A stretch of 64,000 nucleotides of DNA from Asticcacaulis excentricus CB 48 (GTDB lineage: Bacteria; Pseudomonadota; Alphaproteobacteria; Caulobacterales; Caulobacteraceae): NCBI RefSeq assembly GCF_000175215.2, contig NC_014818.1, forward strand, positions 1-64,000, given 5' to 3'. The notes beneath the pieces were generated by a model. It did no database searches and was not told where the DNA came from. It worked only from the letters and a program-made list of their open reading frames with translations. The translations under genes were made by a program, and so were the position numbers. Below are positions 45,025 through 53,899 of this stretch, piece by piece (the first letter of the stretch is position 1; every line of letters starts with the position of its first letter).

Positions 45025-46317
45025 ATGATGGACAACGATCTTTTCCCCCGGCACATGACGTCGATGCTGACAGAGGCTTTGCAATCAGCCCGCGTCGTTA
45101 ACGTCGTTGGCCCGCGTCAGGCCGGCAAGACCACACTCGTGCGGGAACTCTATGGGCGTGGCAGGTTCCTAACGCTAGATCACGAAGCGACTCTTACGGC
45201 ATTCGAGAATGATCCGGCCGGCCAACTTGAAGCCCTCATGTCCGAAGGCGCAACTCCCCTAGTCATCGATGAAGCGCAACGGTCAAAACGACTCGCCTTG
45301 GCAATTAAAGCCCATGTAGACCGGCATCGCCGAATGGGCCAAGTACTGCTCACGGGGTCATCGAATATATTTTCGAGTGCCGAGGTCATGGATTCGCTCG
45401 CCGGACGCGCCCAAACGCTCGTGCTACACCCGTTGTCGGCTGCGGAAATCTACCGTGAAGCCCCGACCGCTCTCCTGGACTGGGCGCAGCATTCCGCCGA
45501 CATCGCCAGCTTACCAGACCTGCCTAATTTCACGCGCACTGAGGCTATCGATCTCCTAACAAAGGGCGGTTACCCTGAAATCAGACCGCTCGGCGAGCGC
45601 GCCCGGCAGCGCCGGTACCGCGCCTATATTGACAGTATCGTCGATCGCGACGTCGCCGATATTCTGAAAGTCCGCAAAACAGACGCCCTGCGACGCACGA
45701 TCGATCAATTAGCCGTGCGGACCGCAAATGAGCTGAACATGCAAGAGCTTTGCTCGAATGTCGGTATCCAGCGCCAAACGGCGGATCAATATTGCGACGT
45801 CCTTGAACGGCTGTCCCTAGTTAAGCGTTTGGCCGCCTGGGCATCTGGGGAGGTGCGCCGCGATATCCGTCACCCCAAAATTCATATGCTAGATACCGGG
45901 ATCGCCACCGCCCTACGCAACCTGGGCGCCGATAGCTTTGCCCCTGACGCCCATCCGGCGGCCTTGGGCGGCCTCCTGGAAACGTGGGTCTTCAGCGAAT
46001 TAATCAAGAACCTCCCTTACGCGGATTCCGAATGGCGGCCTTGGCATTGGCGTGGCGACGCTGGCCGCGAGGTGGATATACTGCTTGAAACAGGACGAGA
46101 ACTCGTTGCCTTTGAGATCAAGGCATCTACCACTATCACGCCGGCCGATCTTAAAAATCTGAAATGGTTCATTTCCGAAGGGCCCGGCAAAAGCTGGAAA
46201 ACGACTGGTATTATTATCTACCTGGGATCCCAACCGCTCAGTCTCGGCGACCGATTGTTTGCCGTGCCGTTATCGGTGTTCTGGGCAAAGAACTGGCGCA
46301 AAAGCCGCGGGATTTAA
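45025..46317 (+). CDS. AAA_14 / DUF4143 family ATP-binding protein
   Basis: 430 aa. The Walker A motif is VVGPRQAGKTTLVREL (about residues 27-42), the AAA_14 block is PLVIDEAQRSKRLALAIK (Walker B with DEAQ) and the sensor-like LLTGSSNIFSS follows. A GGYPEIRPL segment and a winged-helix region (ELCSNVGIQRQTADQYCDVL) lead to the DUF4143 C-terminal domain with REVDILLETGRELVAFEIKA, which resembles a restriction-endonuclease-like (D-ExK) site. The gene appears intact. Such proteins are common accessory genes with unproven roles, sometimes associated with mobile elements. Immediately precedes the decayed TOTE gene with a 5-bp gap. Confidence 0.88.
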   Translation: MMDNDLFPRHMTSMLTEALQSARVVNVVGPRQAGKTTLVRELYGRGRFLTLDHEATLTAFENDPAGQLEALMSEGATPLVIDEAQRSKRLALAIKAHVDRHRRMGQVLLTGSSNIFSSAEVMDSLAGRAQTLVLHPLSAAEIYREAPTALLDWAQHSADIASLPDLPNFTRTEAIDLLTKGGYPEIRPLGERARQRRYRAYIDSIVDRDVADILKVRKTDALRRTIDQLAVRTANELNMQELCSNVGIQRQTADQYCDVLERLSLVKRLAAWASGEVRRDIRHPKIHMLDTGIATALRNLGADSFAPDAHPAALGGLLETWVFSELIKNLPYADSEWRPWHWRGDAGREVDILLETGRELVAFEIKASTTITPADLKNLKWFISEGPGKSWKTTGIIIYLGSQPLSLGDRLFAVPLSVFWAKNWRKSRGI

Positions 46318-46322
46318 TAGCC

Positions 46323-47645
46323 ATGCCGGCCGAGGAACTCGAACAGCGCCTTGCCAGACTTGAGAAGGCATTGACGGAGATTGATACGGCGCGGGCCCGC
46401 CTAGTCGAAGAAATTCAAACCCTCCGACTCGGCGCGGTCACGACGGCACATACCCTGCAGGCCCCCGCAGTTACGATGAACTCCAGAACAGCGGACAAAC
46501 TTGCACTGTTTCGTAGCCTATTTGGTGGCCGGACGGATGTTTACGCTCAACGGTGGGACAATCCCAAAACAGGCAAGTCAGGGTATTCTCCGGCCTGTCA
46601 AAATGAATGGGCCAAAGGGATTTGCGACAAACCCCGCATCAAATGCGGGGACTGTCCCAATCAAGCCTTTAAAGCCTTTGACGATGCGGCAGCATTGCGA
46701 CATCTGACAGGCAAGCCGGCTGGCAAAGCTTCGAAGCGCTTTTGCGCGAAGCCAAGGCCCGATACGTCGTTGGGTTATCCGCGACCGTCGCTCGAAAGGA
46801 TGGCCACCATCCCATCATTTTCATGCAGTGCGGCCCCGTCCGTCACCGAGTAGATGCAAAGTCGCAGGCGGCTCTGCCGCCCGTTCCGTCACCAAGTCGC
46901 CTTCCGTAATACGGCATTTAGGGCCCAACGAACCGCGCCTGAAGAAAAGCTGTCGATCCAGGAGCTCTACAAACAGCTTGCGGCCGACCAGGGACGAAAT
47001 GATCTCATATTTAATGACATCCTGGAGGCATTAGAGAACGGGCGCAGTCCGGTCGTCATCACGGAACGCAAGGACCATCTGCTTCAGATGGCCGAACGCC
47101 TTGGGAAATTCGCCCGCAATGTTATCGTGTTGCACGGCGGCATGGGCATCCGGCAACATCGCGCAATAGCGGCGAAGCTCGCTGAAATAGCACCTTCTGA
47201 AGAGCGGGTCATCATGGCAACCGGCCGTTATCTCGGCGAGGGCTTCGACGATCCTCGCCTCGACACGCTTTTCTTAACGATGCCAATTTCGTGGCGCGGA
47301 ACACTCGCTCAATATGCCGGGCGGCTGCACCGGCTGTACGCCGGGAAGACCAACGTTCGCATCTATGATTATCGAGACCACCACGAGTCTGTGTTGTCGA
47401 GAATGGCCCAAAAGCGCGAGTTAGGTTATAAAACCTTGGTTATGAAATTGGAACGACGCTTCTATGATTTTTACGATATTGATACTGAAACAGAGCTGGA
47501 TCTTGGTCAGCGACCGCTAAGTCGAGCGTGGCGAAACGTTGCAGTTGACCGAGGTAACAGCGACAAGGTGCCCCGATGCTTGGCAGCGCGCCAAGAGCGC
47601 CGACCGACAACAAAACGCGCCACGCGAGGGATAAAGTTGTCCTAG
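46323..47645 (+). pseudogene. Degraded TOTE-type primase-helicase (AEP primase plus superfamily 2 helicase) gene
   Basis: Three fragments of one gene are seen. (1) 46323 to about 46710: a coiled coil (LEQRLARLEKALTEID) and the cysteine-containing entry of the TOTE primase domain, FRSLFGGRTDVYAQRW and KSGYSPACQNEWAKGIC, then KCGDCPNQAF. (2) 46721 to about 46875 in another frame: helicase segment WQSFEALLREAKARYVVGLS, then ATVARKDGHHPIIFMQCGPV. (3) about 46875-47645, frame-shifted again: TERKDHLLQMAERLGKFARN, MATGRYLGEGFDD and motif VI QYAGRLHRLY. The primase core and helicase motifs I-II (several hundred codons) are missing at the 46710-46721 junction, so the product is inactive. Intact relatives are large proteins of transposon-linked conflict systems. 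Confidence 0.85.
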
Positions 47646-47943
47646 TCGAAGACGAAGCGCGCGCCTTTCCCCACGACCAGTTCGCTACAGCGCTCCCTTC
47701 GTTTTCCAAAAACCTTCGGTGGCGTCCCTGGGGACGAGCTTCGACGGTCGTCATCCGTGTCCTTTAGGGCCGACAGGTTTTTTGGCGCTTTTTGTGCTAA
47801 CACATCGGCCTAATAGAATCAGAGGCTTGTGGTTGCCCAATTGGCTGAACTTGCCTTAGGTGGCTGGGGTAAAAGTGGAAGCGAAAACGATTTGACTGGT
47901 GGTAAATTATTGATTTAAAACATTTTTTGTCTTTAGGCGCCGG
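47646..47943. other. Right end of the island, no gene
   Basis: About 300 bp between the TOTE remnant and the second tRNA-derived repeat. No gene, hairpin terminator or motif identified. Confidence 0.35.
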
Positions 47944-47983
47944 AGCCAGATTTGAACTGACGACCTTCAGGTTATGAGCCTGA
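47944..47983 (-). repeat. attachment-site-like repeat, copy 2 (initiator tRNA-Met fragment)
   Basis: Same orientation as copy 1 and differing at one position (T-arm GTCAG instead of GTCGG). The T-arm still pairs with CTGGC. No D-arm or acceptor strand flanks it, so it is also a fragment. Confidence 0.8.
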
Positions 47984-48038
47984 CAGCCATAAGGTAGGCC
48001 AGAGGGTTCGAGCAGCGGTCAACCTATGCGGGAATGCG

Positions 48039-48878
48039 TTACCCTTTGTAACCTAACTCACGGCTTATCGTCAAGGTGACTTCCTTTACGTAGCCCTTTA
48101 GAGTTTCAAGTCTTCCATCGTCCATATACTGGGCGGCGCTGGAGATAGAGACGGCCGCGACAATCTTGCCCGACAGGTCGCGGATGGGCGCGGAGACGCA
48201 CCGAATGCGATCTTCGTTCTCATCCATATCGAGCGCATACCCACCTTCGCGGTAGGTCTTCATGATGTCGAGCCAGCCTTTGAGGTCGTAGCGATAATTT
48301 GGGAATTCGCGCGCCTCACGGTTATAGACCTCGCGCAGCTTGTCCTCATCGGCGTCGAGCAGCAGGGCCTTACCCAAGCCCGTCGGGCGCAGATATTGCC
48401 GCTCACCGATCACACAGCGCACCTCGATGCGGCGGGTGCCGGGGATTTTATCGATATAGTGCACCTGATGGCCGTCGAGCACGCCCAGATTGACCGTATC
48501 GCCCGTATCGGCCGCCAGCCTCACCAGATGATCGTGCGACACGCGTGTCAGAGTGATCTGCTGCGAGGCCGCATGGCCCAACTCCAGCAACCGCGTGCCC
48601 AGCGCGTAGCCTTCGCGCTGCGTAAATGACAAAAAGCCGTAGTCGACCAGAGTCGAGGCCAGACGGTGCACGGTCGATTTGTTGAGCCCCAGAGACCGCG
48701 AGATTTTGGGCAGGGTGTTGTCACCCTTGGCCACGCGGCCGAGCACGTCCAGACCGCGCATCAGGGTCAAGGCCCCGGCGATTCCCTTTTCCTTTTCGGC
48801 GCCGACCTCGGCCATGTCTTCGACATCGGCCACCAAAGCCATATTTTCCACTGCTTTTACTCGCGCCAACTCAGGCAT
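48039..48878 (-). CDS. IclR-family transcriptional regulator (KdgR-like)
   Basis: 279 aa. An N-terminal extension of about 30 residues precedes the winged HTH (ALTLMRGLDVLGRVAKGDNT, ISRSLGLNKSTVHRLASTLV), followed by the GAF-like effector domain (LVRLAADTGDTVNLGVLDGH, PTGLGKALL, GGYALDMDENEDRIRCVSAP). The start is uncertain because GGAG abuts the ATG at 48878; an ATG at 48842 is an alternative. It is divergent from a FAH-family gene with a strong palindrome between. IclR regulators of this subtype often control uronate or keto-deoxy sugar acid genes, so it might also bind the TTGTTTC-N7-GAAACAA site at 32461; that is an inference. Confidence 0.9.
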   Translation of the reverse strand: MPELARVKAVENMALVADVEDMAEVGAEKEKGIAGALTLMRGLDVLGRVAKGDNTLPKISRSLGLNKSTVHRLASTLVDYGFLSFTQREGYALGTRLLELGHAASQQITLTRVSHDHLVRLAADTGDTVNLGVLDGHQVHYIDKIPGTRRIEVRCVIGERQYLRPTGLGKALLLDADEDKLREVYNREAREFPNYRYDLKGWLDIMKTYREGGYALDMDENEDRIRCVSAPIRDLSGKIVAAVSISSAAQYMDDGRLETLKGYVKEVTLTISRELGYKG

Positions 48879-48926
48879 CTCCGGCCACCGACAAACATCT
48901 GTGTAATCTAAAGGGCATTGAGGTTC

Positions 48927-48957
48927 CTGTGAAGCGTTTTTGAAACAGTAGCTTCAC
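48927..48957. promoter_or_regulatory. Candidate operator in the iclR/FAH divergent region
   Basis: Perfect 8-bp arms TGTGAAGC and GCTTCACA separated by 15 bp. The spacer contains GTTTTTGAAAC, a second KdgR-like half-site pair. It lies 49 bp upstream of the regulator start, well placed for autoregulation. Confidence 0.45.
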
Positions 48958-49166
48958 AAAGCGGGACGGAACAGTTTTATACGCGGTGTCGGGTGCCGTC
49001 CCTGCGTGGCGCTGGCCAAAACAATCCCTCTTTCACAAACGGCAGAGGCCCCAAAGCGATTTTATATAAGAAAGAGATTCTGCTGGCGAAAGCATTTCGA
49101 CTCTTTGCCGTCGCGCGCAAACCCGCTATCCCTGACCCATTGCCCCTGAACTTATAAGGAAACCCT

Positions 49167-50009
49167 ATGAAACTGCTGCGTTTTGGTGAGCCCGGTCAGG
49201 AAAAGCCCGGCCTGCTTGATGCTGACGGCCGTATCCGCGACCTGTCTGGCGTTGTCGCCGACATCACCGGTGCCACCCTGTCGGATGAGGCGCTGGCCAA
49301 ACTGAAGGCCATCGACCCCGCCACCTTGCCGCTGGCCCCCGAAGGCGTGCGCTACGGTCCATGCGTGGCCGGCGTAGGTAAGTTCCTGTGCATCGGCCTC
49401 AACTATGCCGACCACGCCGCCGAATCGAACCTGCCCATCCCCGAAGAGCCGGTCCTGTTTTCCAAGACAACCTCGTGCATTATCGGCCCGAACGACGAAG
49501 TGAAGAAGCCGCGCGGTTCGACCAAGCTCGACTGGGAGGTCGAACTGGGCATCGTGATCGGCAAGACAGCTTCTTACGCGACCGAAGCCGAAGCCGAAGC
49601 CTGCATCGCCGGCTATTGCACCATCAATGATGTCTCCGAACGCGCGTTTCAGCTGGAACGCGGCGGCACCTGGGACAAGGGCAAGGGCTGCGACACCTTC
49701 GGCCCCATCGGCCCGTGGCTGGTGACCCGCGATGAAGTCGCCGACCCGACAAACCTCAAAATGTGGCTGAGCGTCAACGGCAAGACTTATCAGGACGGTT
49801 CGACCGCCACCATGATCTTCAAACCCGCCTTTATCGTCTCCTACGTCTCGCAGTTCATGAGCCTGCATCCGGGCGATGTCATCTCGACCGGCACGCCGCC
49901 GGGCGTCGGTCTGGGGCAAAAGCCGCCGGTCTATCTGGAGGTTGGCGATGTGATGGAGCTGGGCATCGAAGGCCTTGGCACCCAAAAGCAGACGGTTATT
50001 GCGGCCTGA
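49167..50009 (+). CDS. Fumarylacetoacetate hydrolase family protein
   Basis: 280 aa, AAGGA before the ATG. The family fold is clear: FLCIGLNYADHAAESNLPIP, LFSKTTSCIIGPND, the metal-binding LDWEVELGIVIGK (Glu, Glu), YCTINDVSERAFQ, RGGTWDKGKGCDTFGPIGPW and DVISTGTPPGVGLG. Members include 2,4-diketo-3-deoxy-sugar-acid hydrolases of the L-fucose/L-rhamnose routes and ureidoglycolate lyases. Divergent from an IclR regulator and on a replicon rich in uronate genes, a keto-deoxy acid substrate is likely but not proven. Followed by a terminator. Confidence 0.88.
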   Translation: MKLLRFGEPGQEKPGLLDADGRIRDLSGVVADITGATLSDEALAKLKAIDPATLPLAPEGVRYGPCVAGVGKFLCIGLNYADHAAESNLPIPEEPVLFSKTTSCIIGPNDEVKKPRGSTKLDWEVELGIVIGKTASYATEAEAEACIAGYCTINDVSERAFQLERGGTWDKGKGCDTFGPIGPWLVTRDEVADPTNLKMWLSVNGKTYQDGSTATMIFKPAFIVSYVSQFMSLHPGDVISTGTPPGVGLGQKPPVYLEVGDVMELGIEGLGTQKQTVIAA

Positions 50010-50032
50010 CTCCGAGCCCATATTTAACAAAG

Positions 50033-50072
50033 AAGCGTCGGTCCATTTTAGCGGATCGGCGCTTTTGTTTTT
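50033..50072 (+). terminator. Rho-independent terminator of the FAH-family gene
   Basis: A 12-bp stem (AAGCGTCGGTCC with GGATCGGCGCTT, two G-U pairs), 8-nt loop and a TTTTGTTTTT run, 23 bp after the stop. Confidence 0.85.
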
Positions 50073-50301
50073 CGCGTAAAAGTTTATTATGCCGCAGGGT
50101 TACCACCCTGCCCCAGCGTTGCGCATTTAACAACGCTCTATTCCAAAAGTTCCGGCTTCTGTAACAACGGTGATCGCGTTATCTCTTCATTCGTCGAATG
50201 TAAGCGTCCCGCTCAAAACCGAACTCTCTCAAATTTCAGACCTTTTTTGAAAATGGCCTCTTGCCGTGACCGGCGGAGCCTTACCCGAACGGAGCCACAC
50301 C

Positions 50302-51135
50302 ATGTCCAATTTCGTCACCGCCGCCGATGGTACCCAGATATTCTTCAAGGATTGGGGCCCCAAGTCCGCCCAGCCCGTCGTCTTCCACCACGGCTGGCCC
50401 CTGTCGTCCGACGACTGGGATACGCAGATGCTCTACTTCCTCGCCAAGGGCTACCGCGTGGTGGCCCACGACCGCCGCGGCCACGGTCGCTCCGAGCAGG
50501 TCAGCGAAGGCCACAATATCGATACCTATGCCGCTGACGCCCACGCGGTGGCGGAATATCTCGACCTCAAAAACGCTATCCACATAGGTCACTCGACCGG
50601 CGGCGGCGAAGTCGCCCGTTATGTGGCGCGCTACGGCGGCAATGGCCGCGTCGCCAAGGCCATTCTGGTCAGCGCCATTACACCCATCATGCTAAAGACC
50701 GATACCTTCCCCGGCGGCCTGCCTATCGAGGTCTTTGATGGTCTGCGTGCCCAGACGGCCGCCAGTCGCACGCAGTTTTTCAAAGAACTGCCCATCCCCT
50801 TCTATGGCTTTAACCGTGACGGCGTCGCCCCGATTGATGCCGTGATCGACAACTGGTGGCGTCAGGGCATGATGGGCTCGGCCAAGGCCCATTACGAAGG
50901 CATCAAGGCCTTTTCGGAAACCGACCTCAGCGAAGACCTGAAAGCGATCGACGTGCCCGTGCTGATCCTGCACGGCGACGATGACCAGATTGTGCCAGTC
51001 AAGGCCTCAGCGCTCGAAGCCATCAAACTGGTGAAGAACGGAACGCTGAAAATCTATCCCGGCCTGTCACACGGTATGCTGACCATCAATGCTGATCTGC
51101 TCAACGCCGATATGCTGGCCTTTATTCAAAATTGA
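50302..51135 (+). CDS. Alpha/beta hydrolase, non-heme chloroperoxidase-like
   Basis: 277 aa from the ATG at 50302 with GGAG eight bases upstream. Motifs: VFHHGWPLSSDDWD (oxyanion HGWP), YRVVAHDRRGHGRSEQ, the nucleophile elbow HIGHSTGGGEVARY, Asp in LILHGDDDQIVP and His in YPGLSHGMLT. The pattern is that of the cofactor-free haloperoxidase/perhydrolase group, which are usually esterases in vivo. A small hairpin CAGGGT-TACC-ACCCTG at 50095-50110 lies in the upstream region. Overlaps the convergent glycerate kinase gene by 10 bp. Confidence 0.9.
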   Translation: MSNFVTAADGTQIFFKDWGPKSAQPVVFHHGWPLSSDDWDTQMLYFLAKGYRVVAHDRRGHGRSEQVSEGHNIDTYAADAHAVAEYLDLKNAIHIGHSTGGGEVARYVARYGGNGRVAKAILVSAITPIMLKTDTFPGGLPIEVFDGLRAQTAASRTQFFKELPIPFYGFNRDGVAPIDAVIDNWWRQGMMGSAKAHYEGIKAFSETDLSEDLKAIDVPVLILHGDDDQIVPVKASALEAIKLVKNGTLKIYPGLSHGMLTINADLLNADMLAFIQN

Positions 51136-51932
51136 TCGACGCTACGGTCTGAATTGAAGCGAATCGTCAAATTTGCATAACGCGGCATGTCCTCCAGGAT
51201 ATGCTGCGTCAGGCGTTCATAGTGGGCAATAAAGCGCGCCAGCGCCGCCGCTTGCATGAGACCGGAAGTGTCGCGGCTTTCGGCCTGTAATCTCTGGCGA
51301 AGGGCATCTTCTTGCTGGGTGCGCCACCCTTGAACCACCTCAAAGCCGGGCGCGGCCAGCAGGATAAGCCGGTCCATCCGCGTAAAGAGGTCGGCATAGG
51401 GTCCCGCCAACTGTTGATTCACATAGGCCCGCCAAACCCCATCCGGGTCTTCGTCGCGCTCCAGCGCGTTGACCGGCGTGCGTATGGCGCTTTCGCTTTG
51501 AGGCCGCGCCCCGACGCACCAGCCTTCGAACAGGATCAGATCCGGCGCGGTGATACGCGGCCAGTCGTGACGCGGCAGCGGGTGATCCGTCGCCTTGTCA
51601 AAACGCGGCAGGGCAACCCCCTCGCCGCCTTTCAGTGCATCGAGCACCGACACCCCCAAACCCACATCGTGCGTGCCGGGCACACCGCGCGTGGCAAACA
51701 AGGGATGGGCCGAAACGGGCCGCTTGTCTGGCGGCAAACACAGATCATCCAGCGACAGGACGGCGACGCGCAGCCCTCTTTCGGTAAACGTCTGTCGCAC
51801 CCCTTCGGCAATGGTTGATTTTCCACAGCCCTGTGCCCCGCACAGGCCGATCAGCCGCGCCCCTTCGTCTCGCCAGCGTGCGATGGCGTCTATCACCAGA
51901 CGGGCCGCCGGGAGGTCAGGCAATGGGGTCAA
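51126..51932 (-). CDS. D-glycerate 3-kinase (GLYK-type P-loop kinase)
   Basis: 268 aa with a TTG start (GGGGAG seven bases upstream) that overlaps the dehydrogenase gene by 17 bp. The P-loop is GLCGAQGCGKSTIAEGV (about residues 29-45). LSLDDLCLPPDKR, HPLFATRGVPGTHDVGLG and LILFEGWCVGARP are diagnostic of the plant/fungal-type glycerate kinase-like family (COG4240). It would phosphorylate D-glycerate to 3-phosphoglycerate. Pairing with a hydroxypyruvate/glyoxylate reductase-like gene supports a small glycerate module feeding lower glycolysis. Confidence 0.85.
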   Translation of the reverse strand: MTPLPDLPAARLVIDAIARWRDEGARLIGLCGAQGCGKSTIAEGVRQTFTERGLRVAVLSLDDLCLPPDKRPVSAHPLFATRGVPGTHDVGLGVSVLDALKGGEGVALPRFDKATDHPLPRHDWPRITAPDLILFEGWCVGARPQSESAIRTPVNALERDEDPDGVWRAYVNQQLAGPYADLFTRMDRLILLAAPGFEVVQGWRTQQEDALRQRLQAESRDTSGLMQAAALARFIAHYERLTQHILEDMPRYANLTIRFNSDRSVDQF

Positions 51933-52884
51933 TCAGTGGCTCCCCGGCAAAGAAGCGATCGAGATTATAGGCGGCGCGCAGGCCCATCTCATCGCGGGTT
52001 TCGCGCGTCGCCGAACCCAGATGCGGCAAGAGGACGACATTATCGAGCGGCAGCAGGTCCGGATGCACCTGCGGTTCGCGCTCATAGACATCCAGCCCGG
52101 CGGCCCAGATCGTCCCTGCCTTCAGCGCATGGACGAGGTCCGCCTCATTGACGACCGAACCGCGCGCCGTATTGATCAGAATGGCGGTTGACTTCATAAG
52201 GCGAAGCAAGCGCGCATCAATCAGATGTCGCGTCGACTCACCACCAGGCGTATGGAGCGATAGCACATCCGCTTCGGCAGCCAGCGCGTCAAACGAATCC
52301 ACATAACGTGCCTTAAGGCGCGTCTCGATCTCTGGCGCGACGCGGTGGCGACTGTGATAGGCAATCTTCATCCCCAGTGCCGTCTGCGCCTTATAGGCCG
52401 TCGCCTGACCAATCCGGCCGAACCCAACAAGACACAGCGTCTTGCCCTTCAAGCCCTGTCCCAGAAACTGCGTCGGCTTCCAGCCGTTCCAGCGCCCGTC
52501 ACGCAGACCGCGTTCGGCCTCTGAAGCCCGGCGGCTGGTCATCAGCATCAGCAAGAGGGCGATCTCGGCTGTGGCTTCTGTCAGCACATCGGGCGTGTTG
52601 GAAACGCGGATTCCCGTCGCTTTCGCCGCTTCAAGGTCGATATGTTCGAATCCTGCCCCAAAATTGGCAATCATCCGCACACGCGTGCCAGGGCGTAACA
52701 TTTCTTTGGTGAGTATGTCGGTCACCGTCGGGCACAGCGCGTCGTAAGCGTCCATAGCCTCACTCAGTTGCGCCTGCGTCAACGGCACACCCGTCTCATT
52801 GACGGTCACCTCATAACGGTCCTTCAGATAGGCGAAGGCCCCTTCGGGCCAGGAACGGGTCAGTAAAATGCGGGGACGGGACAT
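51916..52884 (-). CDS. D-2-hydroxyacid dehydrogenase (glyoxylate/hydroxypyruvate reductase type)
   Basis: 322 aa, AAGGAG before the ATG. It has ANFGAGFEHIDLEAA, the NAD(P) fingerprint LVGFGRIGQATAYK, the catalytic Arg in LINTARGSVVNEADL, Glu in LDVYEREPQVHPDL and His in LLPHLGSAT. Reduces glyoxylate or hydroxypyruvate to glycolate or D-glycerate, the substrate of the coupled kinase downstream. First gene of a two-gene leftward operon. Confidence 0.92.
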   Translation of the reverse strand: MSRPRILLTRSWPEGAFAYLKDRYEVTVNETGVPLTQAQLSEAMDAYDALCPTVTDILTKEMLRPGTRVRMIANFGAGFEHIDLEAAKATGIRVSNTPDVLTEATAEIALLLMLMTSRRASEAERGLRDGRWNGWKPTQFLGQGLKGKTLCLVGFGRIGQATAYKAQTALGMKIAYHSRHRVAPEIETRLKARYVDSFDALAAEADVLSLHTPGGESTRHLIDARLLRLMKSTAILINTARGSVVNEADLVHALKAGTIWAAGLDVYEREPQVHPDLLPLDNVVLLPHLGSATRETRDEMGLRAAYNLDRFFAGEPLIDPIA

Positions 52885-52933
52885 CAGAGCTCCTTGGCGG
52901 GAGTCTCAGTTGTCTTCCTCCCCTCTCCTTAAA

Positions 52934-53899
52934 TCAATCGGGAAAACCGCTTAAGACCGTTTTGCCGATGCTGGAACCCGCCTCTATCTGATCGTGCACG
53001 CGGATCAGGTTAGCCGCACTGATCGGGCCGGCGTGCTGCGTCATTGTGGTGCGAATCTCACCGCGATCGACCAGGGCCGACACTGCGGCCAGCAGCCGGT
53101 GCTGCTCGATCATATCCGGCGTCTGAAAAGTGGATCGCGTGAACATAAATTCCCAGCTTAGCGTCACGCTTTTGCGCTTAAACGGCACGATATCGAAGTG
53201 CTCAGGATCGTCGATCAGCACAATATGGCCTTGTGGTTTGATGACCGTCTTGAGGGCCTCATAATGCCGGTCGCTGGCGGTCAGACTGGCGATAAAATCG
53301 ACCTCCTTGAGTCCTATGCGCCGCAGTTCTTCCGCCAACGGGAGTCTATGGTTTATAACGGCGTTAGCTCCCATGTTTTCAACCCATTGAACCGTTTGCG
53401 GGCGCGATCCTGTGGCGATAACGGTCAGATTTGTTAGGCTTCGGGCCAACTGTATCAATATTGACCCCACTCCCCCTGCCCCGCCAACGATCAGCAGGGT
53501 TTGCGGTGCCGCCGAAGCGTCACGCGACACCTTCAAACGCTCAAACAAGATCTCCCAGGCGGTGATGGCCGTCAGCGGCAACGCGGCCGCTTCGGCGAAT
53601 CCCAGAGTCTGCGGTTTCGGGCCGACAAGCCGCTCATCGACGGCGTGAAATTGGGCATTTGTGCCCGGACGGGCGATATCGCCGGCGTAAAAAACGGCAT
53701 CGCCAGGGCGGAACAGGGTCACCTCTGAGCCCACGGACTCTACGACCCCCGCCGCATCGAATCCCAGCACCCGCGGCCGGTTGTCCGGAGGGGCGGCGAA
53801 GCGCCTCAGCTTTGTATCGGCGGGGTTGACCGACACCGCTTCGACCCGAACGATCAGATCGCGCGGCCTGGCAACGGGTTTGGGCAGGTCCGGTTTCAC
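52934..53899 (-). CDS. Quinone-oxidoreductase-like MDR protein with a likely disrupted 5' end
   Basis: 321 aa as written from a GTG at 53899. The body is a zinc-independent medium-chain reductase: AVSVNPADTKLR, GFDAAGVVESVGSEV, GDAVFYAGDI, LLIVGGAGGVGSILIQLARS and AVINHRLPL. Intact relatives start with MKAIGY...DLPRP. Here the sequence MKAIGYSETGP is encoded at 53918, right after a strong AAGGAGG site, but in a different frame from the rest, which resumes at DLPKPVARPRDL. A small deletion or frameshift has therefore separated the natural start from the body. Translation from the GTG would give a shortened N-terminus, so activity is doubtful. Confidence 0.8.
   Translation of the reverse strand: MKPDLPKPVARPRDLIVRVEAVSVNPADTKLRRFAAPPDNRPRVLGFDAAGVVESVGSEVTLFRPGDAVFYAGDIARPGTNAQFHAVDERLVGPKPQTLGFAEAAALPLTAITAWEILFERLKVSRDASAAPQTLLIVGGAGGVGSILIQLARSLTNLTVIATGSRPQTVQWVENMGANAVINHRLPLAEELRRIGLKEVDFIASLTASDRHYEALKTVIKPQGHIVLIDDPEHFDIVPFKRKSVTLSWEFMFTRSTFQTPDMIEQHRLLAAVSALVDRGEIRTTMTQHAGPISAANLIRVHDQIEAGSSIGKTVLSGFPD

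Larger units (their letters stand above)
44619..47983. mobile_element. Degraded genomic island bounded by tRNA-derived direct repeats
   Basis: A 3.4-kb segment flanked by 40-bp direct repeats derived from the 3' half of an initiator tRNA-Met, the usual kind of tyrosine-recombinase attachment site. Inside are an AAA_14/DUF4143 ATPase and a broken TOTE primase-helicase gene, both accessory-type genes. No integrase remains, and base composition at the left edge (44400-45020) is much more AT-rich than the rest of the window. Excision would need an integrase in trans. Confidence 0.6.
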
